Shown here: piece after piece, positions 1 through 11,890 of the stretch
Layout of the letters: every line of letters begins with the position of its first letter
Numbering within the stretch: position 1 is the first letter of the stretch
NCBI RefSeq assembly: GCF_000004075.3
Contig: NC_026661.2
Location: 3,100,001-3,164,000, forward strand
Direction of reading: 5' to 3'
DNA from: Cucumis sativus
Lineage: Eukaryota > Streptophyta > Magnoliopsida > Cucurbitales > Cucurbitaceae
DNA: 64,000 nt
The notes under the pieces: model-generated
Databases searched by the model: none
Seen by the model: only the letters and a program-made list of their open reading frames with translations
What the model was told of the DNA's origin: nothing
Made by a program: the position numbers and the translations under genes

Positions 1-82
1 ATGTCCAGATGATCTTGTGAGCGGTGACTTGTCCATCGTCAGACTCACGTTGGAAAAAACTAAGTGCACTGTGTGAAGACAT
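1..82 (-). CDS. 5' end of an unidentified gene leaving the window (partial)
   Basis: On the minus strand an ATG at 82-80 opens a frame that stays open for 27 codons to the window edge (begins MSSHSALSFFQRESDDG). It is preceded by an in-frame TAA four codons upstream and by an acceptor-like AG (ttttaaaag) six bases before the ATG, as expected for a start codon just after a 5'UTR intron. The segment is visibly more GC-rich than its surroundings. I do not recognise the protein, and 27 codons are too few for family assignment. A chance open frame is possible. Confidence 0.35.
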   Translation of the reverse strand, partial: MSSHSALSFFQRESDDGQVTAHKIIWT

Positions 83-827
83 TGTTTCCTTTTAAAATCA
101 TTTCAGAAATCTCAAAGACTTTAAGAAAACCCTTGTTCACCCCCCCTCCCTCTCCATTTTTCAAAAGATCCATAAACAAATGAGAATGAAACAAAAAGTT
201 GAGATTTTTACTTGGTTTCAAGCTAAAAAAATGGCTTAAATCTATATCAGAATACTTACAAGTTCAATTTTCCACCGTTTTCAAACCATTTTGGAGAAGA
301 GAAAGGAATGAAAACTTGTAAACCTTCAATTCCAACTTGAGAGAAAGGGAAAGGGTAATAAAGAAAGAAACAGGAAAGCAGAAAAGGACTGAAAAAAGTA
401 TGATGTTGGCAAAGGGAAAAGCCTCAAAGAGAGCAAAGGGAGAAAGCAGAAGAGATCAATTAAAAATCACCTTCATAGCAAAAACAACAATAATGCACAA
501 CACGAAAAGCAGAAGAACAGTGGCAAATCTCAATTTCTTGTATATAAATAAAAAATAAAAAATCAAGGGAGACTTGGACTGTCACATAGACTTCCTAACA
601 ATAAAGAAACAGCAGACGTGTAAAGCAATCTCCAAAAGCGACTTATAATCTGTTCATAACCAAATTTACAGAATCAGGAAATAAAAACAAACCTCTTCTG
701 ATTCACTCCGTCTCACAATCAGTTTGATGCTTGTAGTGGAGTTCCAACTTCTTCTAAATACTCTCACTCAAACAGACACATAAAAAAGGGAAGAGAAATG
801 CATGTAGAGACTATTTGTCGTTCTTAC

Positions 828-1131
828 CTGAAAATAATGGAAACCAAAATCTGAAAAACACCAAAATTCAACCAAATAAAAACATACCCATTGAGCAATA
901 TTGCACAAATGGCAAAAGGAACAAGAAAAGAGGAGGCTTTAACAACTGTATGAAGAAAGTAGTGAGTAAAAGCCCAATGAGAAAGGAGGGAAATTTGAGG
1001 AAAAGCCAAAATTGGTTGTGTGGTTTTGGTTCTATTCTAGGTTAAATGGCCGATTTTTTCTCTCACAATTGATGAGTCAGATTGAGAGATAAAGGGAGAA
1101 AAAGAGAGAGAAAGAGAAAGAGTTGCTGATT
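828..1131 (-). other. Candidate 5'UTR leader exon of the left-edge gene
   Basis: Read on the minus strand this is a CT-rich leader (TCTTTCTCTTTCTCTCTC near 1100-1125) followed by two donor-like sites: CAATGG|GTATGT (exon end about 88 bases before the next, at 888) and TTTCAG|GTAAGA (exon end 828). Pyrimidine-rich leaders with a long 5'UTR intron are common in plants, and the only minus-strand start downstream is the ATG at 82. A 61-codon open frame inside it starts and stops without a domain I recognise, so I treat it as untranslated. Transcript evidence is lacking. Confidence 0.3.
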
Positions 1132-4100
1132 AATACAGAGGTGGTGTATTAATTTCGTAAATGCAGCACCATTTTGGATAATGTTAGAACCCATAAGAGT
1201 GTTCTACCACTTGGCCGCTGTACTTATTGACATTTCAATATTATCCTCTCAAATCTTAAAGAGAGGCATTTGTATAAATTATGTAATACAAAACCTGAAA
1301 TAAAGAAACACCCCACATATAAATCCAACGGATGAAAATGTTTGTACAACTGAGAGGTCCCATTCTTGGCTGAAAATTAAATGCCCATTCTGGTTATTTT
1401 TCTCTGTGAGTAAAAGTCCAACCTACTACCCAGACATGTTTTGATATCAAATCAGACACTTAAAGAAAGCAGAAAAATGTAAATGGTAAGAAAATCCACA
1501 CTCAAATTAGACCAATGATAATATATTAGCTACAGTTAAAGAGTTCATATATAAAACATTCTTTCAATTCTAAGACCAAAATCATAAATAACGCAAGTAT
1601 GAATATAACAAATTACCAATAAAACGATGTTAATGTTTCGCTATGCGAAACACTACCTAACATATTAAAGACATCCACTGTCTTCCTCATTTGGCCAATT
1701 TTTCTTCAAGTGGCTCCCTTTATCTGAATTGCTACAACTCTTAAGTCTCTACAGTAAAATAATTTTGGGAGTTGGGTCCAAGAGATGACATGATGGGTCT
1801 GTCATGTTCGACCATTTTGAAAATGGGTGCATTAAAAAAATTGAATCTTTTCGATCTTTTCTATGCAAATCTTCCTCTTACTTGAGAGCATTTTGTCTGA
1901 CTGAGGAATTGGACTTAAAAACAGTCTTGTTTTGAGTGAATCTTCTTCATAACACAAGAGAGAGAGATACCACATTCCAACGCACAAAATACATGGTTAA
2001 TTAAGCTTAATGAGTGAAAGGTGAATATTCAATTAGTTGAATCATTTGATCACAAAATGAAAGCAAAGGCAGCTCCATTAAAGGTAATGCCACAATCTTA
2101 AAAGGAAATCAAATTTTGAAGATGAAAGAATAAGGCAGAGTATTAGATTAGGCAAAAGCTCACATCAGTACAGATTAGCATCATTTCACATAATTGCAGT
2201 GATTTTGAGGGCATTTGACTTTGAGGAATGTGTAAAGTTCTCGTGTATAAGAGAAAGAAACTTCAACCCAAGTTGGAGCCAAAAGGGTGGGATTGAAATA
2301 ATGGAACCGACCAAAGTCAAGGGGATTTTTCAATGGGCCAAATTGATTCAATATATCAAAATCAATCTCCCAACTGGCAAATTGCAATGAATAGAAGAAA
2401 TGATGGGTGACACTTTAAATGCCTTCACACGCCCTCCTCCAATCCCAACCTACTCTCTGCTTGTTTGCTTTTATCACAAGCCATCTGTTTCTTTTTTTTC
2501 TTTTTCTTTTTCTCTTTCTCTTTTTTTTTTTTCCTCTCTAAAACTTCCAACTCCTCTAGCTTTAACCTTAAAAAGACATGTCGGGTTGCTATGCTATCTT
2601 TGACATTTTGTAAAGTTTTAACTACATTTTGTAAAGTTTTATAAAATTGGAATGGAAACTCCTTCAAATATTGTAACCATAATCCACTTATTTGTTGTTT
2701 ATCGTAACCACCACGTCAATTTTTCGTTTGAAATGATAGATGATTTCTATTCTAATAAAGTTTTTTGGAACGTTTGTAAAAGGTGAAAGTCGAAAGATAA
2801 GGGTGTGATTTTAAAAAATATAAGTCTCTTTTTTAGTAAGAGGCAAAGTGTAAAGATATTTTTATAGTTCAACCTTTTCTTTTATTCGATCTAGGACCAA
2901 CTCATTTTTAAAAGTAGAGAAGTAGATTCTAATTCGATAGATGTTAAATCTTTCACGGTAAAAAAGAGTATTCGTTGGCCGAAATTGAGACATTTATAGA
3001 AGATATATTAATTTGTTAGGAACTTTGTAAACATTGTTTCTTTGAGAACAAATCTACTCATGCTATAACAACTTTAGTTTTTCCGTCTTGTTTTTGTTTT
3101 TCAAAATCTAAAAGCAACAGTCACAAACAAACTTGAAATGGGGAGTTTAAGGATTTTAGCACAACATTCTTGAGCTAAATAGCATAATAAACAGAGTTTA
3201 GAATGTTGAGATTTTTTTAGGAAAACTAATGTGGGGGAAAAGAAAGATGAGAAAAGGAGAGAAAACTTATGAAATACGTTTTGATCAAGTACAAAGTTGC
3301 CTCACTCAAAAAGATATTGAACCTACTTTTCTTTTTGCCCCTTATGGTTTGCTTTTGCTTTTCATGATTTATGAGATACAATAAAAAAACAACCCCATCT
3401 GCTGTTTGCTGCTGCACGTCGAAAAGACCGTCATTGATTTGTGTGGTCAGTATTTTCATTCATTTTCTAAGTCTGAGAAAGTCAATTTGGAGATGGAGAA
3501 GCCATGTCAATGCATGTTCTTCTTCTTGTTCCCTTGCCCTTTTGCAAGGTCATCCCTTTTATCTTTTTATCAAATTTGTTAAGAATAACAGTAGTTGTGA
3601 GATGTCTACACATCAATCAACAGAAGCTCTTACTACCTAAACACTTTCAATTATTTGGTGGGGTTATTACTCAAGCATTTGAGGCCGAGAAATTAGAGTT
3701 TGTTTAGTTGTACATCTCACAATCTAAGAAGTTAATAAGACGTGAAATTTGGACTCAGCCAAATCCAACACTCTTTAACTTTTTTGCTTGTCCCGAGAAG
3801 TATTCAAGAGCACTGAGTTGAGTTATGAAGTTTGAAATTAATAGGTTGAAGTTAAGAAGTCTATATCTTGCGCAAAGTTGTAAGATTCTTGATAAATATG
3901 TAAAAGAAAAAAAAGAGAGAAATAATGGAAGACCGAGTTCCTCAATAAATGAGTAAACGTTAATAGTAAACATTTTTGAAATTGAGTTATTTAAGACCAA
4001 CCTATAAAGTACGTGGACCAAATAACTTCTACAACGTTTGCGTGGAAGTATGCATCTCTCACGTGAAACTAACAAATTCTCTCTCTCTTTTTTTTTTTTC

Positions 4101-5113
4101 TTTGCGTTGGTTATTTAAATCTTGTTTTTGAGGGAAGATAAGTCCTTGAATTGGTCCCATGTGGATAAAATGATGTGAAAATTAAAGTTATTTTCACTAA
4201 TAGTAAAAGAAAGAAAAGAGAGGATAAGTGCTTTTGTCTTTTTATTATTATTATTTATTTCTATTTGTTAGTCAAAAAGTTGGAGCAATTACATGTTGGG
4301 TTGTCTGACACTTTTATGCAAAATAACATGATTGAAGGATTGTGAATAAAATGTTTTGCACTTAGATTCTCTTTACAAGGAAGCATGGGTTCAAATGTAT
4401 GATATCATCTATATGGACAACAAAACTTTATTCTTTTTTTAAAAAATATTGTTTGATTATGATTAAGTATAAGTTTATAAGTAGATAATTTTGATTAATT
4501 ATTGGTTGAATAGGTGAGTGAGATGATGAGTCAATGGGATAAATTAGGTAGTTTTGTGAAGTAAATAGGTCAACTACATATTGGTGAACAAAATAGGAAT
4601 AAAGAGGAAGCCCATCCCAACCTATTCTATTGTAAATGAATTAGATTGGGCAGTGTTAGTTTTGAAGTCCAAGGGATGGGCCCAACCAAAAGAATCTTAA
4701 GTCTTTTCACAAAAACCCTTTTGTAAAACAAAGGAGTTTTTGGTCAATACCCTTTACATAGTGTAAGGGATTGGTGTCCCAAATAGAGAGTATCATATCA
4801 ATTATTGGTATGAGAAAGATTTGTGGTTTTGAAGTAATGGCTCTTTAAGACCTACTTGAATGTCAATAATTTGTTTTAAATTTTAAATAAAGAAAGGGTT
4901 GGTTGTCTATGGAATTCTTGAATTTAAAAAGATTACTTTAGTAATTAATTTTGTTTTTGACTCTTTAACAAATTAATGATACAGGTTTGATTATGATCTT
5001 ATTTTGACTTCAACAACTCAATGATACACGTTTGATTATGTGTACTAATATGTTAATACGAACTTTTATTCTAAAAAAACAATATAGTTTTTCTACATAG
5101 GGTTGATCATAAA
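1132..5113. other. Intergenic, AT-rich; no gene recognised
   Basis: About 4 kb without a supportable gene. Open frames here derive from pyrimidine or purine tracts (for example the poly-T/CT run at 2490-2535) and resemble no known protein. Scattered GGCCCA/TGGGCC motifs occur near 4610-4690. I see no long repeat, RNA gene or element ends. Confidence 0.6.
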
Positions 5114-5279
5114 TGGGCTTAGCATTGGGCCTAATGAATATGGGCTTCTTAACTTATATAGTTTTTGAGTCCATTATTCTCCCAAATGAACAAGAAAGTG
5201 AAGATCTAAACCTTATATCTCATTGGTCCATCCCTCATCCATAAGTCCAACAAATAAGATAAGACGATAAGCACACGTG
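5114..5279 (+). promoter_or_regulatory. PSB27 promoter motifs: three site II elements, two I-boxes, G-box
   Basis: Three TGGGCY site II motifs lie at 5114-5120, 5126-5131 and 5141-5148. Closer to the gene are two GATAAG I-boxes (5258-5263, 5266-5271) and, three bases further, a G-box CACGTG (5274-5279). I-box plus G-box pairs are the classical light-responsive module of photosynthesis genes, and the cluster ends about 100 bases before the PSB27 ATG. No convincing TATA box is present, which is common for photosystem genes. Function is inferred from motif identity only. Confidence 0.5.
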
Positions 5280-5379
5280 GCAATCACCCAATTCCTCCAA
5301 ATTTTTTTCTAACTAAACAATCCATCTTCACATTTCATTTCCCCTTCTCCTCTTCCAAAACTCCAATTTCCCCAAAATC

Positions 5380-5889
5380 ATGGCCTCCCCAACACTCATA
5401 ACCCCTTGTACTTCCAAATCTCAGAGCCCTTTCATACCTCTCAAACCCAAATCCACCATTTCCGCTGCCGTAACAACCCCCACCGTCCGCCGCCGCGAGT
5501 TCCTTTCTTTGACCGCCTCTGTTCTAGCGCCGTCGTTCGTTCTGTTCCCTCAATCTCCGGCACTGGCGGCTTCGGACGACGAGTACGTGAAGGATACCAA
5601 TGAGGTGATTGGTAAGGTGAGAACGACGATCACAATGGACAGAAATGACCCGAATGTGGCAGCAGCGGTGGCGGATCTTCGAGAAAGTTCGAATTTTTGG
5701 GTGGCTAAGTATAGGAAGGAGAAAGCTCTATTGGGAAGAGCTTCGTTTAGGGATATGTATTCGGCATTGAACGCTGTGTCGGGGCATTATATTAGCTTCG
5801 GACCGACTGCGCCGATACCGGCAAAGAGGAAGGCAAGGATTTTGGAAGAGATGGACACTGCGGAGAAAGCTCTATTAAGAGGGAGATGA
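5380..5889 (+). CDS. PSB27: Photosystem II repair/assembly protein PSB27, chloroplast (thylakoid lumen)
   Basis: Intronless, 169 residues. The N-terminus is a bipartite targeting sequence: a Ser/Thr/Pro-rich chloroplast transit peptide (1-35), a twin-arginine stretch RRREF (37-41), a hydrophobic segment, and an ALA-type lumenal cleavage motif (61-63), giving a mature protein of about 105 residues. The mature part carries the family's hallmark stretches (LRESSNFWVAKYRKEKALLG, SALNAVSGHY, FGPTAPIPAKRKAR). PSB27 binds CP43 on assembly intermediates of photosystem II and acts in assembly and repair of photodamaged complexes before the manganese cluster is installed. The length matches the plant PSB27-1 (H1) form rather than the longer H2/LPA19 paralogue. 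The ATG lies in a typical context after a CA-rich leader. Confidence 0.96.
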   Translation: MASPTLITPCTSKSQSPFIPLKPKSTISAAVTTPTVRRREFLSLTASVLAPSFVLFPQSPALAASDDEYVKDTNEVIGKVRTTITMDRNDPNVAAAVADLRESSNFWVAKYRKEKALLGRASFRDMYSALNAVSGHYISFGPTAPIPAKRKARILEEMDTAEKALLRGR

Positions 5890-6929
5890 AAATTTATGTG
5901 AGGCTTTTTCATTCTTTTGCTCTTTGTATTTTTATTTAATTTTTTCTTCCCAAGTATTGGAGTTTAACGTTTATGGGTTATGTAAGTATAGAATTTGGGG
6001 ATTCACAATTTGTGAATTTACAAGAGGAAAATATTCTAAATTTATCTAAGATTAATAGAGACCGGACTTTATATCTTGATTAGTTGGATGGATTTAGTAA
6101 ATTATGCATGAGATAATAATGTTACATGTTTTAGTTCATAACGTTAGAAAATACATCTATATATTTTCTAGGCTTAGTTTAGTTAGTTTAGTTGATGTTT
6201 TGAAATTAAAATTATATATTTTTAAGGAAAATGATAGAGCTATTTTGGCTTTTATTTGGTATGTATTTAAAATCACTTTCATATGCATTTTAGATTATTG
6301 GGTCTCATGAATACCACAATTTCTTGAAATTCACATTTAAAATATAAAATCAAAACATTTATTAGACTTTTAGTAATCATTTGTAAATTTAATCATTTTT
6401 TACTAAAAAAAATTAACTCAAACATGCTTTAACTAAAATAAATTTAATCATTTATAATCATTATTAAACAAAACAAGAGAGTAGTTTTGAAGATTCTGTT
6501 CTGCCCAAATATATAGTCTTATGAAAAATGTCAACCATATTAGAAAAGTCATGAGAAAATAGAATTTTTGTAGGTATCAAATTGGATTTGAATTATTCAA
6601 TATTTAGGGACTTAGAATGTTTTCAAATACCCAAAGGGGAAATAAAGAAATGAGAAAAGCTATAAACCAAATAAGTCCATAATTTGGGGGGGGAGAGAAT
6701 TTGATTATGATTATGTCACTTTCTAAACGTCCATAGTCTGTTTGAAATTGGATGTTCGCTTTTTCTCATATCATAATCAACCAATTTTCAACCACACTAT
6801 CATTCTATATAAACAAATAATAATAGTAAATCAACACTTTAATTTTAATTTTCAAAATAAAAAAATTGTCAAATATGAATAAGAAAAAAAAAAAGAAAGA
6901 AATTTTATTATTCATGGCGATGCTATCAT

Positions 6930-6984
6930 AAAGCCCAATGTTTGTTGTGGGCTTCAGCAAGGCCCATTTGATTTTGCCCTAAAC
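6930..6984. promoter_or_regulatory. Orphan site II / telobox-like cluster
   Basis: AAGCCCA (6930-6936), TGGGCTTC (6948-6955), AGGCCCA (6960-6966) and CCCTAAAC (6977-6984) are packed into 55 bases. This combination typifies plant promoters of ribosomal-protein, snoRNA and other growth-linked genes. No coding frame or snoRNA boxes were recognised downstream, so it may be a relic or the promoter of an unannotated RNA. Confidence 0.35.
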
Positions 6985-9551
6985 AATTTTTTTTGGAAAG
7001 AAGATCGTGTCAATTACAATTGAATTAGGAACGTCTTTCTGGTACGAAGTTGATTCTAGCAATTCTTTCTCTCGTTCCATAGTTTTTATCTCTTTATTTT
7101 TATTTATTAAAGTTTGTAGCGGTCTATTTATTAAAGTTTATAGCTTTGAAATGTTGCTATGTTGTAAATTAAATAGTATAATCTAGTTATTGCCTTTATA
7201 TATTATATTGATAAAGAAGGTAGAATTTCAAATCTCTCTATGTTTTCATTATTTAATTAAAAGTTAAATTATGCCTAATTCAACTAGTTAATTAACTTTA
7301 AGTCATTGTATCTTTGATCCAAAAGATTTCATGTTTAAATATACCGCCTTAACACGGTTGAGCTAAAAGAAAAAGATGTGCCATAACTCATGTACGTTTT
7401 ATATTCTATTAACTAGTTTCATTAACCTTGTAACTTTGGATCTCTTATTTATGATGCTTCTTTCGCTTTTGTAATTATAACTCTATCAATGCTAGTTGGA
7501 TTAAGCTTGTGAAATGTACGAACCAAAACAAACTTACAAAATAAAGAAATTACAAATAATCGATAGAGATTTATCTAAACTTTTCTCTAGACTCGTTACT
7601 ACTAGCAAAATCGTATCCATCAACATTAGAAAGATTTGTTGGGAGTTGTTTGGTTGGGAGATGGGTTTTTTCTGGATGCCGTCTTATATTTATTGGGAGT
7701 TAGAACCATCTCCCAATTCTATATTATAGCTACTGGATGATAGGGCAATGTGGTACCTTTCTCCCGACGACATAAAATAGATGTCGAGAATAATTCTAAC
7801 TTCCAACAGTTGTAAAAGACTACGTCGAAATATATGACTATCTTCCAAGACTAAAAGTAAATTGAGACGTATTTACTGTAGCAAGATGTGGTTGTTATAG
7901 TTTTGAATGAACCTTGCCTCAAACGCACACACCCAAAGTATTTCTAAACGAGACAATTGGAATCAAAAGTACAAACTTGCTTTTATAGTACTTAGAACTC
8001 ATGACTTTTTTGAACTTTTTCGTCGGAGACAACGAAACTCTAATATTTTACCGAAGTCTAGCACTTAGTTGGAATAAATAGTAATTTTTAACTTTTTCTT
8101 TATCAACTTCTTCTAAACTTGAGTATTACGATATGATACTATCCAATATGTTTCAATTGAATATTGGAAATGCCTCAAACTTGTAAAAACTTTTGCTAAG
8201 TGATCTCTCCATTTATACACAAGTGTTATACATATCTTCACCATAAATGAATCTTATTATTTATATATTCAAATGAAAAGTAAAAGTATAAAATTTGAAA
8301 TTTGAATAATAATGAATTTTGAAGTTGAACCACTTGCTTAAGATGTGTGTATCAAATATGGTTATTAGTTGCATATTCATTTGATAATTGATTAGGCACT
8401 TTTTTGTTTCCTAATAAGTTTGACTTTTGTTGGTCTCTCTCTCAAAAATATTATTGATAAGATGTGAGTTATGAGCTTTCCTTTTTATCATACTCTGAGG
8501 ACTTCAAAAGTCCGAAATGCTTTTATTAACAACTTTGCTTCCCATCTTAAAATGGACCGACGCATCTCTCATATACACTAATTTCCAACATTCCCAAAAG
8601 GATAACCAAATATATATATTAGTGTTTCACTCACCCTTTCCAATATTCACTTCTAAATAAAAACTTCTTTTCTATTTTACTACAACTTGTCTTCCAATTT
8701 TCAAAATCATTATTATTGGGAGGGTTTTATCAAACCCTACAAACATTTTATAAGCTTTAAAGTCAACGTTTTATATTCAATTTCATTCCGTTATTGAAAT
8801 AATATCAAAATTTCAATTTTATAAGATATAAACTTTTATTCTTGTAAATGAAAATATTTATAAAAGTAAGATAGATATCGAAGATATATATCAACTAATC
8901 TTTATAGTTACGGTAAAACTTTCTAATTTACGGATATATTAAATATTGATGTATGTATATATATATTTATTATTATTATTTTTCAGATATTGTGTGCATA
9001 ATGTAGGAAGAAAAAGAAATTCTAATTCCTTTTTTTTGTTTTTTTAGCACATCTTATGTTTTTTTCCTTACTATGGTTTTTGAATATATTATTTATATAA
9101 TAATGTGACCTTTTAATATATATTTATTTATTGTCATTTTCATCAAATCTTTCATGAAGAACAATTTTCAAAGATGGTAATAGAAAAATGTCAAGAGATT
9201 TTTGTCAATTTGCAATATAATAAAGATAACACCATATATATAAATATATATATATTATATGAAGCCAATGGCTAAAACAAGATAAAGTTACTAAAATTTA
9301 ATTTATTTATTTCCTTTTCCTTTTCTATTAAAATATTATTAACAGAAGTCAATCCATCTTAAAATTTGAATAAATCAACAAGTTTGATATACTAATTAAC
9401 TTAAATCAACCCACTTTGGTTAGATTTGGATTAGAGATAGTAAAGATCATTTCCATATATTATTTGGCTTCATCAAAATCTTTTTTACTTAGAATGAAGT
9501 TTGTGATTGAAAGAATTTCTTTTCAATTTGTTCTTTGAACATAGCTTACGT

Positions 9552-9566
9552 AACCCTAAACCCTAA
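9552..9566. promoter_or_regulatory. Double telobox (AACCCTAAACCCTAA)
   Basis: Two abutting copies of the plant telomere-type motif. It is far too short to be interstitial telomeric DNA. Teloboxes occur in plant promoters and recruit TRB/Polycomb factors. No gene starts nearby. Confidence 0.5.
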
Positions 9567-11033
9567 GATGAGAAGGTTGATTCTCCATCATGATCAAACA
9601 TCCAAAAGGGGAGAGAGAGAACTGGTTTGACTGATTCTCAAAATATGGATGAAAAATAAATAAACAAACAAAAAAGGAGAAACAAAAAAGAAGAAAGTAT
9701 TCAATAAATTAAAATATTCATCATCCTACTTTATGATATCCCATATCCCCCAACTACTCCTTGAACAAACAATATGGCTTTAATGTGTAGAGGGGGAAGT
9801 GAAAATTAAAGGGCACAACACACTTGGCATTCATCAGTATGGGTTTCTCATACAAATTCTTCATGAGACACTAAATTGTGAGAGAACTTTAGGGACCCGA
9901 AAGGCAAATAAATAAGACTCCATTACCACAACCATTTAATATTAGGAGATCTATTATTATTATTTATGAATATATATTTCCTATAGTCTTTGGTAGATTT
10001 AATCATAGACCCCATCTGAAGATTTGTTTCCATTATTTTGATGTTACATAAGCACTCTATCGATTAATTACGACTTAGCACTATGGATGTCTATTGTATG
10101 ATATGATGCTTCATTTTGAATTCATACTCTCTAATATGATAATATATTATAATCTATCTTTTACACTCAACCTATCCGCCACGTACATTAATATATAAAA
10201 TTGATAACTTATATTATTATTTATTAATTCAGAGGTGGGTGAGAAAGGATAACATAATATTACTTCCATTTGACTTGTGGTAAATATATATAATCACACA
10301 CATATTTTGAATTTTCTTTCTATTTTGCTTTCTTTTACGCACGGATTTTTTGTTTCTCTAGGCGATCAGAAATTGGGGAAGATCATATTAGTCAATTACT
10401 ATTAAATATTTGTTTTACATTAATTACTTTGATAGACGGTCATTATCATGATTAATTATTTGATTTTTATAGATAAAATAAAAAAAAATTAAATTTGAAT
10501 AGACTAACTTAAATTTAAATATAACTCAACTCACTAAAACATATATCGATATAAAAAGTTTAATCAATATAAAAACTTTAAAAGTCATTCCACTTGTGAT
10601 TGAATAAATAAAATAAATAAACGAAAAGTATACTATAATAATATTAAACTATTAAGCATTGGCTGATAATTGATTCCCCTCCAGAGATTTTGATTTTTGA
10701 TGTTATTGAGATTATTTAGAAAGAATATTACGTTTCAATTTTTGAGAAAGGTTGATATATTTCTATTAATATTTATTTAGGAAATGACGAATTATTTTTT
10801 ATTTTCAACAAAATATAGGCGAACAAATTTATAAAGAAAAAAAGAGAAATTATTTCAACAAAGATATGATTATAAATAAAAACATTCAAAATCTATCATA
10901 AACTTTTAATTTGTTTTAAAAAAATGTCTATTGAATGTATAATTAAAATTTAGTATATTTTGTAAATATTGATCTTTATTAAGTGTAATTTTTGTAGGTA
11001 ATAATAAAAAGAAAGAAGTCAATAAATGAAAGA

Positions 11034-11890
11034 GACGTCATGAACGAATTTATAATGCGCATCATTTTCTTCAGAGAAACAGAAGACAGAGACATTTCCC
11101 CCTCTTCATCGGAGTAGAATTCAAAGCATAAATAAATTGAAGCAAAAGAGAAATTCAATCTTGTTTTAAACCCGTTTTAATTCTTCGTGTTCTTCATCTT
11201 CGTCACTTCATGATTTCCTCTTCTGGAACAAAAATAGAGAGAAATAAAGGTTCTGTTCTGTTTTTGCAGTTTCTCTTCCCCTGTTTTTCTGTTTCACACC
11301 ATACTCTGGCTTTGCTGTTCCTTTGTTTCTGTTAAATTTACTGCCTTCATTTCGTCATTTTCTTTACCAGAAACAACTAATCATTAGTCCAGAAATTATG
11401 GGTTTCTGTTGAAAAAATAAAGTAAAATAATCCATTCATGGTTTCGTGGCGTATTCTTCTTCCTCATTTCCTTCCCCTTTTAGTTTTAGCCTTCGTTTCT
11501 CCATTGAAATCCTTTCTGTATTTGGGTGGTTTCTCTTATTTGGCAAATTTTCATTCTGGGTTTGCTGAGATTTTGTAGGATTGTGGAAACAAATTTGGAT
11601 TCTGTTTTTAATTGGTTAAATAATTTGTGGGTTTTGGGATTTCCAGCGAGGAATCTAATTGAATAAAGGAACAAGCAAAAAAGAACCAGAAAGAAGAAGA
11701 AGATTTCATTTTCTTCTTTTTTTTTTCTTCTTTTCTTTTTTAGATACTCTCTGCCATTTAGCATTTTTTCCTCCCTCCCTTTTCTTATTGTAAGAGACAA
11801 TCTCTCTTTCTCTCTCTCCCATTTTTTATTTCATTAGCTTTCTTCTCTGTTTTTTGGATCTTTCACAACCTTCAAAAGAGGTAAGAAAAA
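11034..11890 (+). promoter_or_regulatory. Promoter and leader region of the DUF789 gene
   Basis: A bZIP-type TGACGTC site (minus strand, 11034-11040) precedes a leader rich in CT/TTC tracts (for example 11695-11820). A GTAAGA donor-like sequence at 11881-11886, just before the ATG, raises the possibility of an alternative leader intron. I cannot place the transcription start. Confidence 0.35.

Larger units (their letters stand above)
5890..11033. other. Intergenic, AT-rich; no gene recognised
   Basis: More than 5 kb without a supportable gene. It contains an orphan site II/telobox cluster (6930-6984), a double telobox (9552-9566), short TA-rich runs (for example 8955-8990, 9230-9260) and an open frame at 7514-7729 that matches no family I know. 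Nothing resembles a complete transposon. Confidence 0.6.

Noticed and set aside
824-1009. Hydrophobic 61-codon open frame on the minus strand
   Set aside because: It ends right across a strong splice donor, lies in a CT-rich leader-like segment, and has no recognisable domain, so it is more likely untranslated leader or intron.
2425-2667. Lys-rich open frame (minus strand)
   Set aside because: It is the reverse reading of a poly-T/CT tract. No promoter or homology.
7514-7729. 71-codon open frame
   Set aside because: Composition is that of the surrounding AT-rich DNA, no motif, and no splice partners.
9552-9566. Interstitial telomeric repeat
   Set aside because: Only about two units are present. 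A telobox is sufficient explanation.
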